This document shows positions 28,515 to 36,781 of a stretch of 64,000 nt of DNA, in pieces. The stretch is from Synergistaceae bacterium (lineage in GTDB: Bacteria > Synergistota > Synergistia > Synergistales > Aminobacteriaceae): NCBI GenBank assembly GCA_017450125.1, contig JAFSWZ010000040.1, positions 82,879 to 146,878 on the forward strand. Direction: 5' to 3'. The notes below the pieces were generated by a model. It had not been told where the DNA came from, searched no databases, and was given only the letters and a program-made list of their open reading frames with translations. Every line of letters starts with the position of its first letter. Position 1 is the first letter of the stretch. The position numbers were made by a program, and so were the translations under genes.

Positions 28515-30956
28515 ATGGAGTCCAAGAAAGTGCTCAAACGGCTGCCGATACGCAAGAAGATTCAGCGTATGGTGATGGCAATATCTATAGCTGCGTTAAT
28601 CGTAACGAGTTCAGCCGGAATAGTCAGCATGATGCGTATTCAGGGAGACAGCGAGTCTGCATTGATTCATCAGATGGAGCAGAACCTCAGGACGATAATT
28701 GAGGACAAAGCCCGCTTTGCGGATTCCGAACTCAGCAAGTACGCAGGTTATCTTCTGAACTGTGCAGAATACGCCCGGGACCTCTACAGGAATCCCTCGA
28801 ACTATGCCGCAAAGAATGTCCGTCCTCCATTGATGGAGAATGCCGGAGTGTTCGCGATGCAAAGATTCCTCGAGAATCCCGACATTTCGTTTGAGGCAGT
28901 CAGCGATGAAGTAACTTTGCTCGGGAATCTTGAGCAGGTCTTCGATCCGATAATCCGGCACAACAGCAGCATAGTTACGACGATATACGCGGGAACTAAG
29001 CGCGGAGTCATGGTCGACTATGATGCGCAGTCAGAGCTGGCAGAAAATGTTGAAGGCACGGAACAGTATTACGCTTTCTTCTCGTACGACTGGTATCATG
29101 AGCCGATGAACACAGGAAAGACATATTTTTCTGCGGTCTATTGGGACGAGTACAGGGACAAGCCGGTATTAGCCTGTGCTGTTCCGTTCTACGATGCTGA
29201 AGGCGAATGCGCCGGAGTCATCGGGATGGACATACAGGTAGCAGACATATACAGCGAGCTTGTGAATATCGATTTGGGAGAAGGAGCGCAGGTATTTCTT
29301 GCCGACCAGAAAGACAGAATCATAGAAGGGTACGACAGCAAGGGCAGCAGCAGGACGTTATTCGACGATACCGATGCGAACGAACAGATATTGTCTGACA
29401 TTCTGGCGCGGAAGACGGGAATAGCCTTGTCCGATAACGGCATATACTACGCATACACACCGATCAGCATGACGGACTGGAAGCTGTGCGTGAAAATTCC
29501 CGAGAGCACGATACTGTCGCCTGTACGTTCGGTGAACCGCACTATCATCATGACAATGCTTATGTTCACTGCAGCGTTTGCCCTGATAATAGTGATCGTG
29601 ATTATTACGGCACGGAAGTTCTCAGCAAAGCTCACCTCGCCGATAGTTGCGCTGGACCGCGATGTCTCCAGGATAAGCTCCGGCAATCTCGATCACCGCG
29701 CCGAAATCCGCACCAACGACGAGATAGGCGACCTTGCCCAGAGCTTCAACACGATGGCGGCATCCCTCAAGGACTACATCAAGAACTTGGCCGCTGTTAC
29801 CGCTGAGAAGGAGAGAATCGGTGCAGAGCTCAACGTTGCGACGCAGATTCAGGCGGACATGCTCCCGAAGATTCTGTCGCCGTATCTGGGACACAAAAAG
29901 TTCGAGCTCTACGCGACGATGAACCCAGCAAAGGAAGTAGGCGGAGACTTCTACGACTTCTTCCTGATCGACGACGAACATCTCGGGCTGGTTATGGCTG
30001 ACGTTTCGGGGAAGGGAGTACCTGCGGCACTGTTCATGGTTATCGCGAAGACGCTCATCAAGAACCGCGCGATGATGGGGGGAACTCCACGCGAGATTCT
30101 CGCCGACGTGAACAACCAGCTGTGCGAGGGCAACGAAGCTGACCTGTTCGTAACGGTGTGGCTGGGGATTCTGGATCTGTCTACAGGAAAAGTTATCGCC
30201 TCGAATGCAGGCCACGAGTACCCGGCAATCTGCAGGGCAGGAGGAAGCTACGAACTCTTCAAGACGAAGCAGAGCCCGGCCGTCGCGACAATGGAGGGCT
30301 TGAGGTTCAGGGAGAGCGAGTTCACGCTGAATCACGGAGACAGCCTCTACGTGTACACCGACGGAGTGGCTGAAGCGACGAACATACACGACGAACTTTA
30401 CGGCACGGACAGGATGCTCGAGGTTCTCGACGAGACGCATGGCATGACCGCGCAGGAAGTCCTGTCGCACGTGAAGCAGAGCGTCGACGAGTTCACGGGG
30501 GAAGCTCCGCAGTTTGACGACATAACGATGCTGTACCTGAAGTTCACGGGAGGTGAACATATGCATGAACTTGAAGTAGAAGCGGCAACCGAGAGGCTTG
30601 ATGAGGTGCTGAATTTCATTGACGGGCATCTCGAGGAATGGGGCTGTCCGATGAAGACGCAGACGCAGATAAACATTGCGGCGGAAGAACTCTTCGTGAA
30701 CATCGCGCACTATTCCGGCTCTGAGACGGCAAGAATCACCGTCGCCAAGAATGGCACTGACGCAGAGATAACCTTCACGGACAGCGGGACTCCCTACAAC
30801 CCTCTGGAGAAGCCTGACCCTGACATAACGCTTAGCGCGGAAGAACGGAGCATCGGCGGGCTGGGGATCTACATCGTGAAGAAGAGCATGGACTCGGTGA
30901 GCTATGAGCACAAGGACGGCAAAAATGTGCTGACAATCCGCAAGAACATCGCGTAG
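28515..30956 (+). CDS. Membrane sensor PP2C (SpoIIE) phosphatase with HATPase domain
   Basis: An 813-residue receptor. TM1 is near residues 20-42, an extracytoplasmic dCache-like domain spans about 45-340 (AVPFYDAEGECAGVIGMDIQ), TM2 is near 345-368, and HAMP spans 370-425. The PP2C/SpoIIE phosphatase (about 445-680) has the metal motifs GGDFYDFF, MADVSGKG and FDDITMLYLK. A C-terminal GHKL kinase-like domain (about 690-810) has INIAAEELFVNIAHYSG and GGLGIYIVKK. One protein thus carries both phosphatase and anti-sigma kinase-like modules. It closes the STAS operon and probably switches the STAS protein in response to an external ligand. Confidence 0.9.
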   Translation: MESKKVLKRLPIRKKIQRMVMAISIAALIVTSSAGIVSMMRIQGDSESALIHQMEQNLRTIIEDKARFADSELSKYAGYLLNCAEYARDLYRNPSNYAAKNVRPPLMENAGVFAMQRFLENPDISFEAVSDEVTLLGNLEQVFDPIIRHNSSIVTTIYAGTKRGVMVDYDAQSELAENVEGTEQYYAFFSYDWYHEPMNTGKTYFSAVYWDEYRDKPVLACAVPFYDAEGECAGVIGMDIQVADIYSELVNIDLGEGAQVFLADQKDRIIEGYDSKGSSRTLFDDTDANEQILSDILARKTGIALSDNGIYYAYTPISMTDWKLCVKIPESTILSPVRSVNRTIIMTMLMFTAAFALIIVIVIITARKFSAKLTSPIVALDRDVSRISSGNLDHRAEIRTNDEIGDLAQSFNTMAASLKDYIKNLAAVTAEKERIGAELNVATQIQADMLPKILSPYLGHKKFELYATMNPAKEVGGDFYDFFLIDDEHLGLVMADVSGKGVPAALFMVIAKTLIKNRAMMGGTPREILADVNNQLCEGNEADLFVTVWLGILDLSTGKVIASNAGHEYPAICRAGGSYELFKTKQSPAVATMEGLRFRESEFTLNHGDSLYVYTDGVAEATNIHDELYGTDRMLEVLDETHGMTAQEVLSHVKQSVDEFTGEAPQFDDITMLYLKFTGGEHMHELEVEAATERLDEVLNFIDGHLEEWGCPMKTQTQINIAAEELFVNIAHYSGSETARITVAKNGTDAEITFTDSGTPYNPLEKPDPDITLSAEERSIGGLGIYIVKKSMDSVSYEHKDGKNVLTIRKNIA

Positions 30957-30965
30957 GCGCAATCT

Positions 30966-30994
30966 TTGCAATGAACGGGTTATTATGTTATTCT
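30966..30994 (+). promoter_or_regulatory. Promoter of the methylmalonyl-CoA decarboxylase genes
   Basis: TTGCAA at 30966-30971 and TATTCT at 30989-30994 are 17 bases apart, 57 bases before mmdA. Confidence 0.5.
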
Positions 30995-31050
30995 AGCTTG
31001 CATCCAAAAATTTTACACACAACACACATAAAGGAGGAACTTGTCGGATT

Positions 31051-32610
31051 ATGGGACTTCGTACTATAGAAGAGCTTTGTGCGGAGCTTGCCGAGAAGCG
31101 TACTTCTGCACAGTCCGGCGGCGGGAAAGAAGCCGTTGACAAGCAGAAGGCCAAAGGCAAGGGTACAGCCCGCGAGAGACTGGCACAGCTTCTTGATCCG
31201 GGTTCGTTCGTAGAGATCGACGAGTTTGTTACGCACAGGTGCACCAACTTCGGCCTTGAAGAGAGGAAGCCTCTCGGGGACGGGGTAGTAACCGGCTGGG
31301 GCACAATCGAGGGACGCAAAGTCTTCGTGTACAGCCAGGACTTCACGGTGTTCGGCGGGTCATTGGGCGAGAAGCACGCGGACAAAATCTGCAAGGTTAT
31401 GGATATGGCTATGCAGATGGGATGCCCGGTAATCGGCCTCAACGACTCGGGCGGAGCGCGCATTCAGGAAGCACTTGACGCGATGAACGGCTACGGAAAG
31501 ATCTTCAAGCGCAACACTCTCGCCAGCGGAGTAATCCCGCAGTTCAGCGTGATACTTGGCCCTACAGCCGGAGGAGCGGTGTACAGCCCTGCACTCACTG
31601 ACTATATCTTCATGGTTGACGGAGAAAGTGTAATGCACATCACCGGCCCTGAAGTCATCAAGGCAGTAACGGGCGAGGCAATCACCGGCGAGGAGCTCGG
31701 AGGAGCAGAAGCACACAACACCAAGAGCGGAGTAGCGCACTTCGAGGCGAAGGACGAGGCAGAGGCATTCGCGCAGGTTCGTAAAGTTCTGTCGTACCTT
31801 CCGCTGAACAACCTTGACGACGCACCCTTCAAGCCCACAGCGGACAGCCCTGACCGTGCAGACCCTGAACTTCGCGGAATAGTTCCCGTCAACCCCAATA
31901 AGGGCTACGACGTTCACGAGGTGATTACGCGCGTGCTTGACGACGGAGAGTTCACGGAAGTGCAGGCCGGATGGGCAAAGAACATCGTTATCGGCTACGG
32001 ACGCATCGGCGGGCGTGCTGTGGGAATCGTCGCGAATAACGCAGACGTTCTTGCGGGATGCCTCGACATTGACGCTTCGGACAAGGCTTCACGTTTCGTG
32101 CGCCACTGCGACGCATTCAACCTCCCGATAGTTACATTTGTCGACGTTCCCGGCTACCTGCCCGGCGCAGACCAGGAACACAACGGCATAATTCGTCAGG
32201 GCGCAAAGATGCTCTACGCTTACAGCGAGGCCAGCGTCCCGATGGTAACGGTCGTGATGCGCAAGGCTTACGGCGGGGCATACATCGCGATGGGCAGCAA
32301 GTCGCTCGGTGCTGATGTGGTTCTGGCGTGGCCTCAGGCAGAAATCGCGGTCATGGGTGCTGAAGGTGCCGCAAGAATCGTCTTCAAGAAGGAGATTGAC
32401 GGCGCGACTGACCCCGGCACGAAGATGCTCGAGAAGATCGACGAGTACCGTGAGGCGTTCGCCAACCCCTACAGAGCCGCAGAGAGGGGATATGTTGACT
32501 GCGTGATACTTCCTGAGGAGACGCGCAAATGTGTGTGCATGGCACTTGCGGCAATGGAGAGCAAGCGCGAGACACGTCCGGCCAAGAAGCACGGAGTAAT
32601 TCCGCACTAA
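31051..32610 (+). CDS. mmdA: Methylmalonyl-CoA decarboxylase alpha subunit (carboxyltransferase)
   Basis: A 519-residue acyl-CoA carboxyltransferase. The N-terminal half has KGKGTARERLAQLLDPGSF and the oxyanion-hole segment GLNDSGGARIQEA, and the C-terminal half has FVDVPGYLPGADQEHNGIIR and YGGAYIAMGSKSLGADVVLAWPQAEIAVMGAEGA. This is the pattern of MmdA and PccB. The adjacent small OadG-like and biotin-carrier genes point to the Na+-pumping decarboxylase that turns (S)-methylmalonyl-CoA into propionyl-CoA, rather than a carboxylase. AAGGAGG lies upstream of the ATG. Confidence 0.93.
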   Translation: MGLRTIEELCAELAEKRTSAQSGGGKEAVDKQKAKGKGTARERLAQLLDPGSFVEIDEFVTHRCTNFGLEERKPLGDGVVTGWGTIEGRKVFVYSQDFTVFGGSLGEKHADKICKVMDMAMQMGCPVIGLNDSGGARIQEALDAMNGYGKIFKRNTLASGVIPQFSVILGPTAGGAVYSPALTDYIFMVDGESVMHITGPEVIKAVTGEAITGEELGGAEAHNTKSGVAHFEAKDEAEAFAQVRKVLSYLPLNNLDDAPFKPTADSPDRADPELRGIVPVNPNKGYDVHEVITRVLDDGEFTEVQAGWAKNIVIGYGRIGGRAVGIVANNADVLAGCLDIDASDKASRFVRHCDAFNLPIVTFVDVPGYLPGADQEHNGIIRQGAKMLYAYSEASVPMVTVVMRKAYGGAYIAMGSKSLGADVVLAWPQAEIAVMGAEGAARIVFKKEIDGATDPGTKMLEKIDEYREAFANPYRAAERGYVDCVILPEETRKCVCMALAAMESKRETRPAKKHGVIPH

Positions 32611-32626
32611 AGGAGGTTGAAGGATA

Positions 32627-33019
32627 ATGCATTTCGAGGGAATAGCAGGAGCAATTAATGTAAGCATCGTAGCATTCTCGATAGTGTTCGGAGTACTGTT
32701 AGTGCTCACGGGAGTAATCTACGGAATGAGGCTGTTCGCTGGCGGCACGGAAAAAAAAAATGATGTAGCTCCCGCCAAGCCTTCAGCCTCTCCAGCCCCC
32801 AAGCCTGTACTGACGAAGGCATCTTCTGCGGATAAAGCGAAGATTGTTGCGGCGATCACTGCGGCTATAGTGGAGTTCACGGGGAGCAGTGATTTCCGTA
32901 TCCTGTCAGTTACGCCTGAGGTTCAGGGAATGAACGGCGGGGATTACTGGACGAGAAGATGGAAGGCGGCGGGAATGCTTAATCTGAACGCAAACAGGCT
33001 GACCCGCAAGTGGAACTAA
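32627..33019 (+). CDS. mmdD: OadG-like small membrane subunit (delta)
   Basis: A 130-residue protein with one N-terminal membrane helix (NVSIVAFSIVFGVLLVLTGVIYGMRLF), a Lys/Ala/Pro-rich linker and a small C-terminal domain (KIVAAITAAIVEFTGSSDFRIL, ending MLNLNANRLTRKWN). This matches the OadG/MmdD class that tethers the alpha and beta subunits at the membrane. A run of ten A (32751-32760) falls in frame within the EKKN codons. It lies between mmdA and the biotin carrier, each with a good ribosome-binding site. Confidence 0.85.
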   Translation: MHFEGIAGAINVSIVAFSIVFGVLLVLTGVIYGMRLFAGGTEKKNDVAPAKPSASPAPKPVLTKASSADKAKIVAAITAAIVEFTGSSDFRILSVTPEVQGMNGGDYWTRRWKAAGMLNLNANRLTRKWN

Positions 33020-33044
33020 CAACAACGAAGGGAGAATAAGAATC

Positions 33045-33449
33045 GTGAGCAATAAATACAGAGTAATAGTAGACGGCACGGCCTACACTGTGGAGGTCGA
33101 GGCACTCGGGGCGGGCGCGGCTCTTCCTGCACCTGCACCGGCGGCAGCTCCTGCACCGGCAGCAGCTCCTGCGGCGGCACCTGCACCTGCACCGGCGGCT
33201 GAAGCTCCTGCGGCTCCTGCACCTGTTGCGGACGACGCAATGACGGTTACGGCACCGATGCCCGGAAAGATTCTCAGCGTCAAGGTCAACGTCGGAGACA
33301 GCGTGAACAGCGGAGACCTTGTGCTGATGCTCGAGGCCATGAAGATGGAGAACGAGGTCTTTGCGACGGCTTCAGGGAAGGTTACGGAGATCCGCGTGAA
33401 GAGCGGAGACAGCGTGAGCACCGGAGATATTCTGCTGGTTATCGCGTAA
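33045..33449 (+). CDS. mmdC: Biotin carrier subunit (gamma) of the decarboxylase
   Basis: A 134-residue protein that starts with GTG. A short N-terminal domain (residues 1-22) leads into a 40-residue Ala/Pro linker and a biotinyl domain (66-134), with the modified lysine in EAMKMENEV (Lys 100). It carries the carboxyl group from MmdA to the membrane subunit MmdB. The Ala/Pro linker is typical of swinging-arm proteins. Confidence 0.93.
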   Translation: MSNKYRVIVDGTAYTVEVEALGAGAALPAPAPAAAPAPAAAPAAAPAPAPAAEAPAAPAPVADDAMTVTAPMPGKILSVKVNVGDSVNSGDLVLMLEAMKMENEVFATASGKVTEIRVKSGDSVSTGDILLVIA

Positions 33450-33466
33450 CAGAGAGAGTAACTTTG

Positions 33467-33502
33467 TCCCTCCTGCTGAAACGATGCGGGAGGGATTTAT
33501 TT
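33467..33502. terminator. Terminator between mmd genes and the converging restriction gene
   Basis: TCCCTCC pairs with GGGAGGGA across a 14-base loop, followed by TTTATTT on the plus strand. Confidence 0.6.
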
Positions 33503-34297
33503 GGTCTGTGAAAGGCTGAGGTTTGTGCCTGTCGGGAACAGCTCTGCCCGTAGCTGAACGTATTCAGGGCGTGATGACAACAGCCGCTCGTACAAGTTCC
33601 TCTGTTCTGTCTTGAGCCGTATCAATGCCAGCAGAATTTCCGAGCTGGTGTCAAAGTCTGGAATACTCAGCACTTCATCAGTACGATCAAGTTTGTTGCG
33701 AGCCAAATGACTACAGAGTTCTTCCCAGACATCCGGGCGTGCAAAAATCCCCGTGAATAATTCTCCATCATAAATGATGTGAATGGTTATGCCTGTGCCA
33801 GCTTCTGCCTCTGCACGTTCAAGGTAGTACTTCCTGTTCTTCCTGAGGCTGCCGTCAATGAACCACATAACCGCGTTGATTTCGCAGTCAGGGTGTTTCT
33901 CCTGCAATGCCAGATACTTTAAACGGAAGTTGTCATACTGCCCGCGCTTCTTCGTGCTGTCGTGGTCATCACGAATCTTTTGCTCAATCAGGTAAACCGC
34001 TCTTCCTTTCCTGAAAAGCTGGTCTGCCTCGAGGTTATTCGATATGTGCTTATCAAGGTTCTCATAACCCATTTCGGATATATACCACGTGATTAAGTCT
34101 TCCATGAAGTCGCCGAACTTTATTTCTCTGCTCTGCGTAACATTCTGGATTAGTTTTGTTTTGGCGTTGCTGACACGGAATATTCCCGTGTATCTCTGAG
34201 GATTCCTTATGACCGTTATAAGCAGTTCGTAGCAGAAATCATCATCAGACTTGATTTTAGCGTTAAGTTCATCAGCAAAGTCTTCGTAATTCTTCAT
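33497..34297 (-). CDS. HinfI-like type II restriction endonuclease
   Basis: A 266-residue protein whose divergent neighbour is a HinfI-like methyltransferase. The length matches R.HinfI-type enzymes (about 260 residues). A probable PD-(D/E)xK site is in AVYLIEQKIRDDHDSTKKRG (Glu 105, Lys 107), preceded by conserved-looking NAKTKLIQNVTQSREIKFG. The predicted target is GANTC, from the family of the partner. The endonuclease and methylase are transcribed from a 53-base divergent gap. Confidence 0.82.
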   Translation of the reverse strand: MKNYEDFADELNAKIKSDDDFCYELLITVIRNPQRYTGIFRVSNAKTKLIQNVTQSREIKFGDFMEDLITWYISEMGYENLDKHISNNLEADQLFRKGRAVYLIEQKIRDDHDSTKKRGQYDNFRLKYLALQEKHPDCEINAVMWFIDGSLRKNRKYYLERAEAEAGTGITIHIIYDGELFTGIFARPDVWEELCSHLARNKLDRTDEVLSIPDFDTSSEILLALIRLKTEQRNLYERLLSSRPEYVQLRAELFPTGTNLSLSQTK

Positions 34298-34350
34298 GAT
34301 GCTAAAATTATAGCAACACTTTCATTAATTTTACGAGGAGGTTTTCATTA

Positions 34351-35427
34351 ATGTGCGATACAATCATTAACGGCGAAACCATCAGCGAGATGCAACAGCT
34401 ACCCGACCAGTACGTAGACCTGATATTCGCCGACCCTCCTTACTTCATGCAGACCAGCGGCATCCTTAACAGACCCGAAGGCTCGGAGTTTCAGGGCTGC
34501 TCGGACGACTGGGACAAGTTCGCCTCCCTCGCGGACTACGCAGACTTCTCCAGAAAGTGGCTTGCAGAATGCCGCAGACTCCTCAAACCCTCCGGCTCAA
34601 TCTGGGTCATAGGCTCTATGCAGTGCATCTACACTCTCGGAAGCGTAATGCAGGAGCTCGGTTTCTGGTTCATCAACGACATAATATGGCAGAAGTCAAA
34701 CCCAGTCCCGAACTTCAGAGGTTCACGGCTCAACAACAGCCACGAGACTCTAATCTGGGCAGTCAGGGACAAGTTCTCCCGCTACACCTTCAACTACAAG
34801 ACAGCCAAGCACCTCAACGGCGGAAAACAGCTTGGCTCAGTGTGGACGTTCCCTGTCTGTGCTGGAAGAGAGAGGCTCAAAGGCTCAGACGGGAAAAAGC
34901 TCCACAGCACCCAGAAGCCCCAAGCCCTGCTGGAACGCATAATCGCAATCTCATCACGTTTGGGGGATGTCGTGCTAGATCCTTTCGGCGGAACAATGAC
35001 CACCGCGGCGGCGGCCAAGAAACTCGGGCGCAGGTACATCATGATAGAGAGAGAGAAACTCTACTGCGAACACGGAGAAAGACGGCTCAATGCAGTAAGC
35101 TTTGAGGACTCGGAGATTGCCCGCGCAGACTTCGACCTCAAACCTATGCGCGTAACTCTGTCGGAGATGATTGACGCGGGAGCTTTCACTGTCGGAGAAT
35201 CTTTCTGCCTCAAGGACGGGACTCCGTGCGCACAGCTCAGAGAAGACGGAAAATTGATGTATCACGGTGAAGTTCTCGACATCCACACCTGCGCGGCACA
35301 GGCAAAGAATCTCAAGGCCTCGCGCGTCAACGGCTTCGACGTGTGGCACGTAATCAGAGACGGCGAAATTATCAGCATCTCGTCAATCCGCGAGGAACTA
35401 AGGGCATCCCTCACGCCAAATGCCTGA
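34351..35427 (+). CDS. HinfI-like adenine DNA methyltransferase
   Basis: A 358-residue beta-class N6-adenine methyltransferase. The catalytic DPPY is at residues 28-31 (DLIFADPPYFMQTSG). Strong HinfI/CcrM-like signatures follow: WLAECRRLLKPSGSIWVIGS, NDIIWQKSNPVPNFRGSR and HSTQKPQALL. The SAM-binding loop reads DPFGGTMTTAAA, with Met where most relatives have Gly (F-x-G-T/S-G-T-T). The C-terminal 100 residues form the CcrM-type RAMA-like domain. It converges with the AAA gene and their ends overlap by 17 bases. Confidence 0.9.
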   Translation: MCDTIINGETISEMQQLPDQYVDLIFADPPYFMQTSGILNRPEGSEFQGCSDDWDKFASLADYADFSRKWLAECRRLLKPSGSIWVIGSMQCIYTLGSVMQELGFWFINDIIWQKSNPVPNFRGSRLNNSHETLIWAVRDKFSRYTFNYKTAKHLNGGKQLGSVWTFPVCAGRERLKGSDGKKLHSTQKPQALLERIIAISSRLGDVVLDPFGGTMTTAAAAKKLGRRYIMIEREKLYCEHGERRLNAVSFEDSEIARADFDLKPMRVTLSEMIDAGAFTVGESFCLKDGTPCAQLREDGKLMYHGEVLDIHTCAAQAKNLKASRVNGFDVWHVIRDGEIISISSIREELRASLTPNA

Positions 35428-36781
35428 CGCAGATACACCTGCTCCCTTCAGAATACGCTTTGTTCACAGCCTGCGACAGACAGAACCGCAATTCCCTGAA
35501 GTTTCCCGGAAAGTCCTTGCCCTCTATGTACTCTATCGCATCAAGGCTTATCCTCTCAGCTCTGCGCTTCCCGTCCGGCGAAGCAGGGTTAATCCTCGCA
35601 TCCTGCAGCACCATGCTGATTAACAGACGTATATCCTGCTTCCTCTCGCGCAGTGCAGGTATCTCTATCACGTGCTCAAACCTGTTCACTATGTCCTTCC
35701 TGAATGACGGATCGTGCCTAACATCCCTGTTCGTCGCGGCTATCAGTATGCACGGAACGCAAACCGGCCTGTCCATTCCGCGCGGCAGAACGTTTCCATT
35801 GTCCATGTATGTCAGAAGGCGCGTCTGAATCTCCGCATCCATGTCCCCAATCTCGTCCAGAAACACAACTTCACCGCAATGTTCTATGAATATTCCCAGC
35901 CTGTCAGTTATTGAGCCGGTGTACGAACCTTTCACCGAACCGAACAGAACCGCATCAACAGAGTCTTTAGTGTAGGAGGCAATGTTTATCTTCGTAAGGG
36001 GACGGTTGTGCATTATCACGCTTGCGGCGGCTGTGGCAAGGAGAGTTTTTCCGCACCCTGTCTCTCCGAGTATCAGCATTGACGGCACGCGGGCATTTTT
36101 CCCGAAACCGAAGCCGGAGAGTTCCGAGAGACGCTCGGACATCGTGCTGCTCCTGAAGTGCTGCGAGCGTACCTTGCGGAGTTCGGGCGTGTCTATGTCG
36201 AGGACGGCATCCTTGTACCGCCGGGCCATCAGCTGCATTGACGGCGAAGAAAACAGGCTGACGAAATCAGTACTGCACCCAGAGTCCAGCTTTGCCTTCC
36301 AGTCTGTGGGCTTGGACAAATCTTCCTCGTGAAGCCCGGCCTTCTTCCTCAGCACCTGACGAAGAATCTTCTTGAACACTCCGGCAAATTCACCGAAGTC
36401 CTCAGGGTCTCTGCCCTCACCTAACAGCTTGGCCAGCCTGAAGACTCCCATAACGTTGAACACAGGGTTCATCAAGACATTGTTTATATCACTGCTCCAA
36501 ACGTCGGAAGATAGGATTATCAGTGCTGGCACGGGCTGCATGGACTCTTTCTCGGCGGGACTTATCCACTTGAAGCTGTTGTGCGACGGGTCGCCTATTA
36601 TCAGGTCTGCTTCCGTTATGTCCGACTTCCTGATTTTCCCGCTGAACGCAAAAAATTCCTGCTTCCCTCCGGCCTTCAGACCCTCCAGAATCTCACCCAG
36701 TAATGCCTTGAACTGTCGGCGTTCCTCAACCTGCGCGCTCATGTCATACGCGTAGCACACCCTCACATCAATATCATTCAT
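35411..36781 (-). CDS. bEBP-type AAA+ ATPase without DNA-binding domain
   Basis: A 456-residue protein. Residues 1-210 are an unrecognised alpha/beta region. Residues 215-450 are a sigma54-activator-like AAA+ domain: Walker A GETGCGKT (239-246), an L1 loop GSYTGS (285-290) in the place of GAFTGA and followed by the usual RLGIFIEH, Walker B VVFLDE (305-310), sensor I AATN (348-351), and sensor II PGNFREL (425-431). It stops there, so the helix-turn-helix found in most activators is missing. It overlaps the preceding gene by eight bases and is the last gene of the RNA-polymerase operon. A role in opening a promoter for the mini-polymerase is inferred. Confidence 0.8.
   Translation of the reverse strand: MNDIDVRVCYAYDMSAQVEERRQFKALLGEILEGLKAGGKQEFFAFSGKIRKSDITEADLIIGDPSHNSFKWISPAEKESMQPVPALIILSSDVWSSDINNVLMNPVFNVMGVFRLAKLLGEGRDPEDFGEFAGVFKKILRQVLRKKAGLHEEDLSKPTDWKAKLDSGCSTDFVSLFSSPSMQLMARRYKDAVLDIDTPELRKVRSQHFRSSTMSERLSELSGFGFGKNARVPSMLILGETGCGKTLLATAAASVIMHNRPLTKINIASYTKDSVDAVLFGSVKGSYTGSITDRLGIFIEHCGEVVFLDEIGDMDAEIQTRLLTYMDNGNVLPRGMDRPVCVPCILIAATNRDVRHDPSFRKDIVNRFEHVIEIPALRERKQDIRLLISMVLQDARINPASPDGKRRAERISLDAIEYIEGKDFPGNFRELRFCLSQAVNKAYSEGSRCICVRHLA

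Noticed and set aside
29622..30971. 449-residue minus-strand open frame opposite the SpoIIE phosphatase
   Set aside because: It is an antisense shadow of a motif-complete gene; GC-rich codon use produces such frames. It has no recognisable domain or ribosome site.
32751..32760. A10 tract in the OadG-like gene as a phase-variation switch
   Set aside because: It is in frame here, in a Lys codon run of a metabolic gene, with no reason to expect switching; only a possible slippage site.
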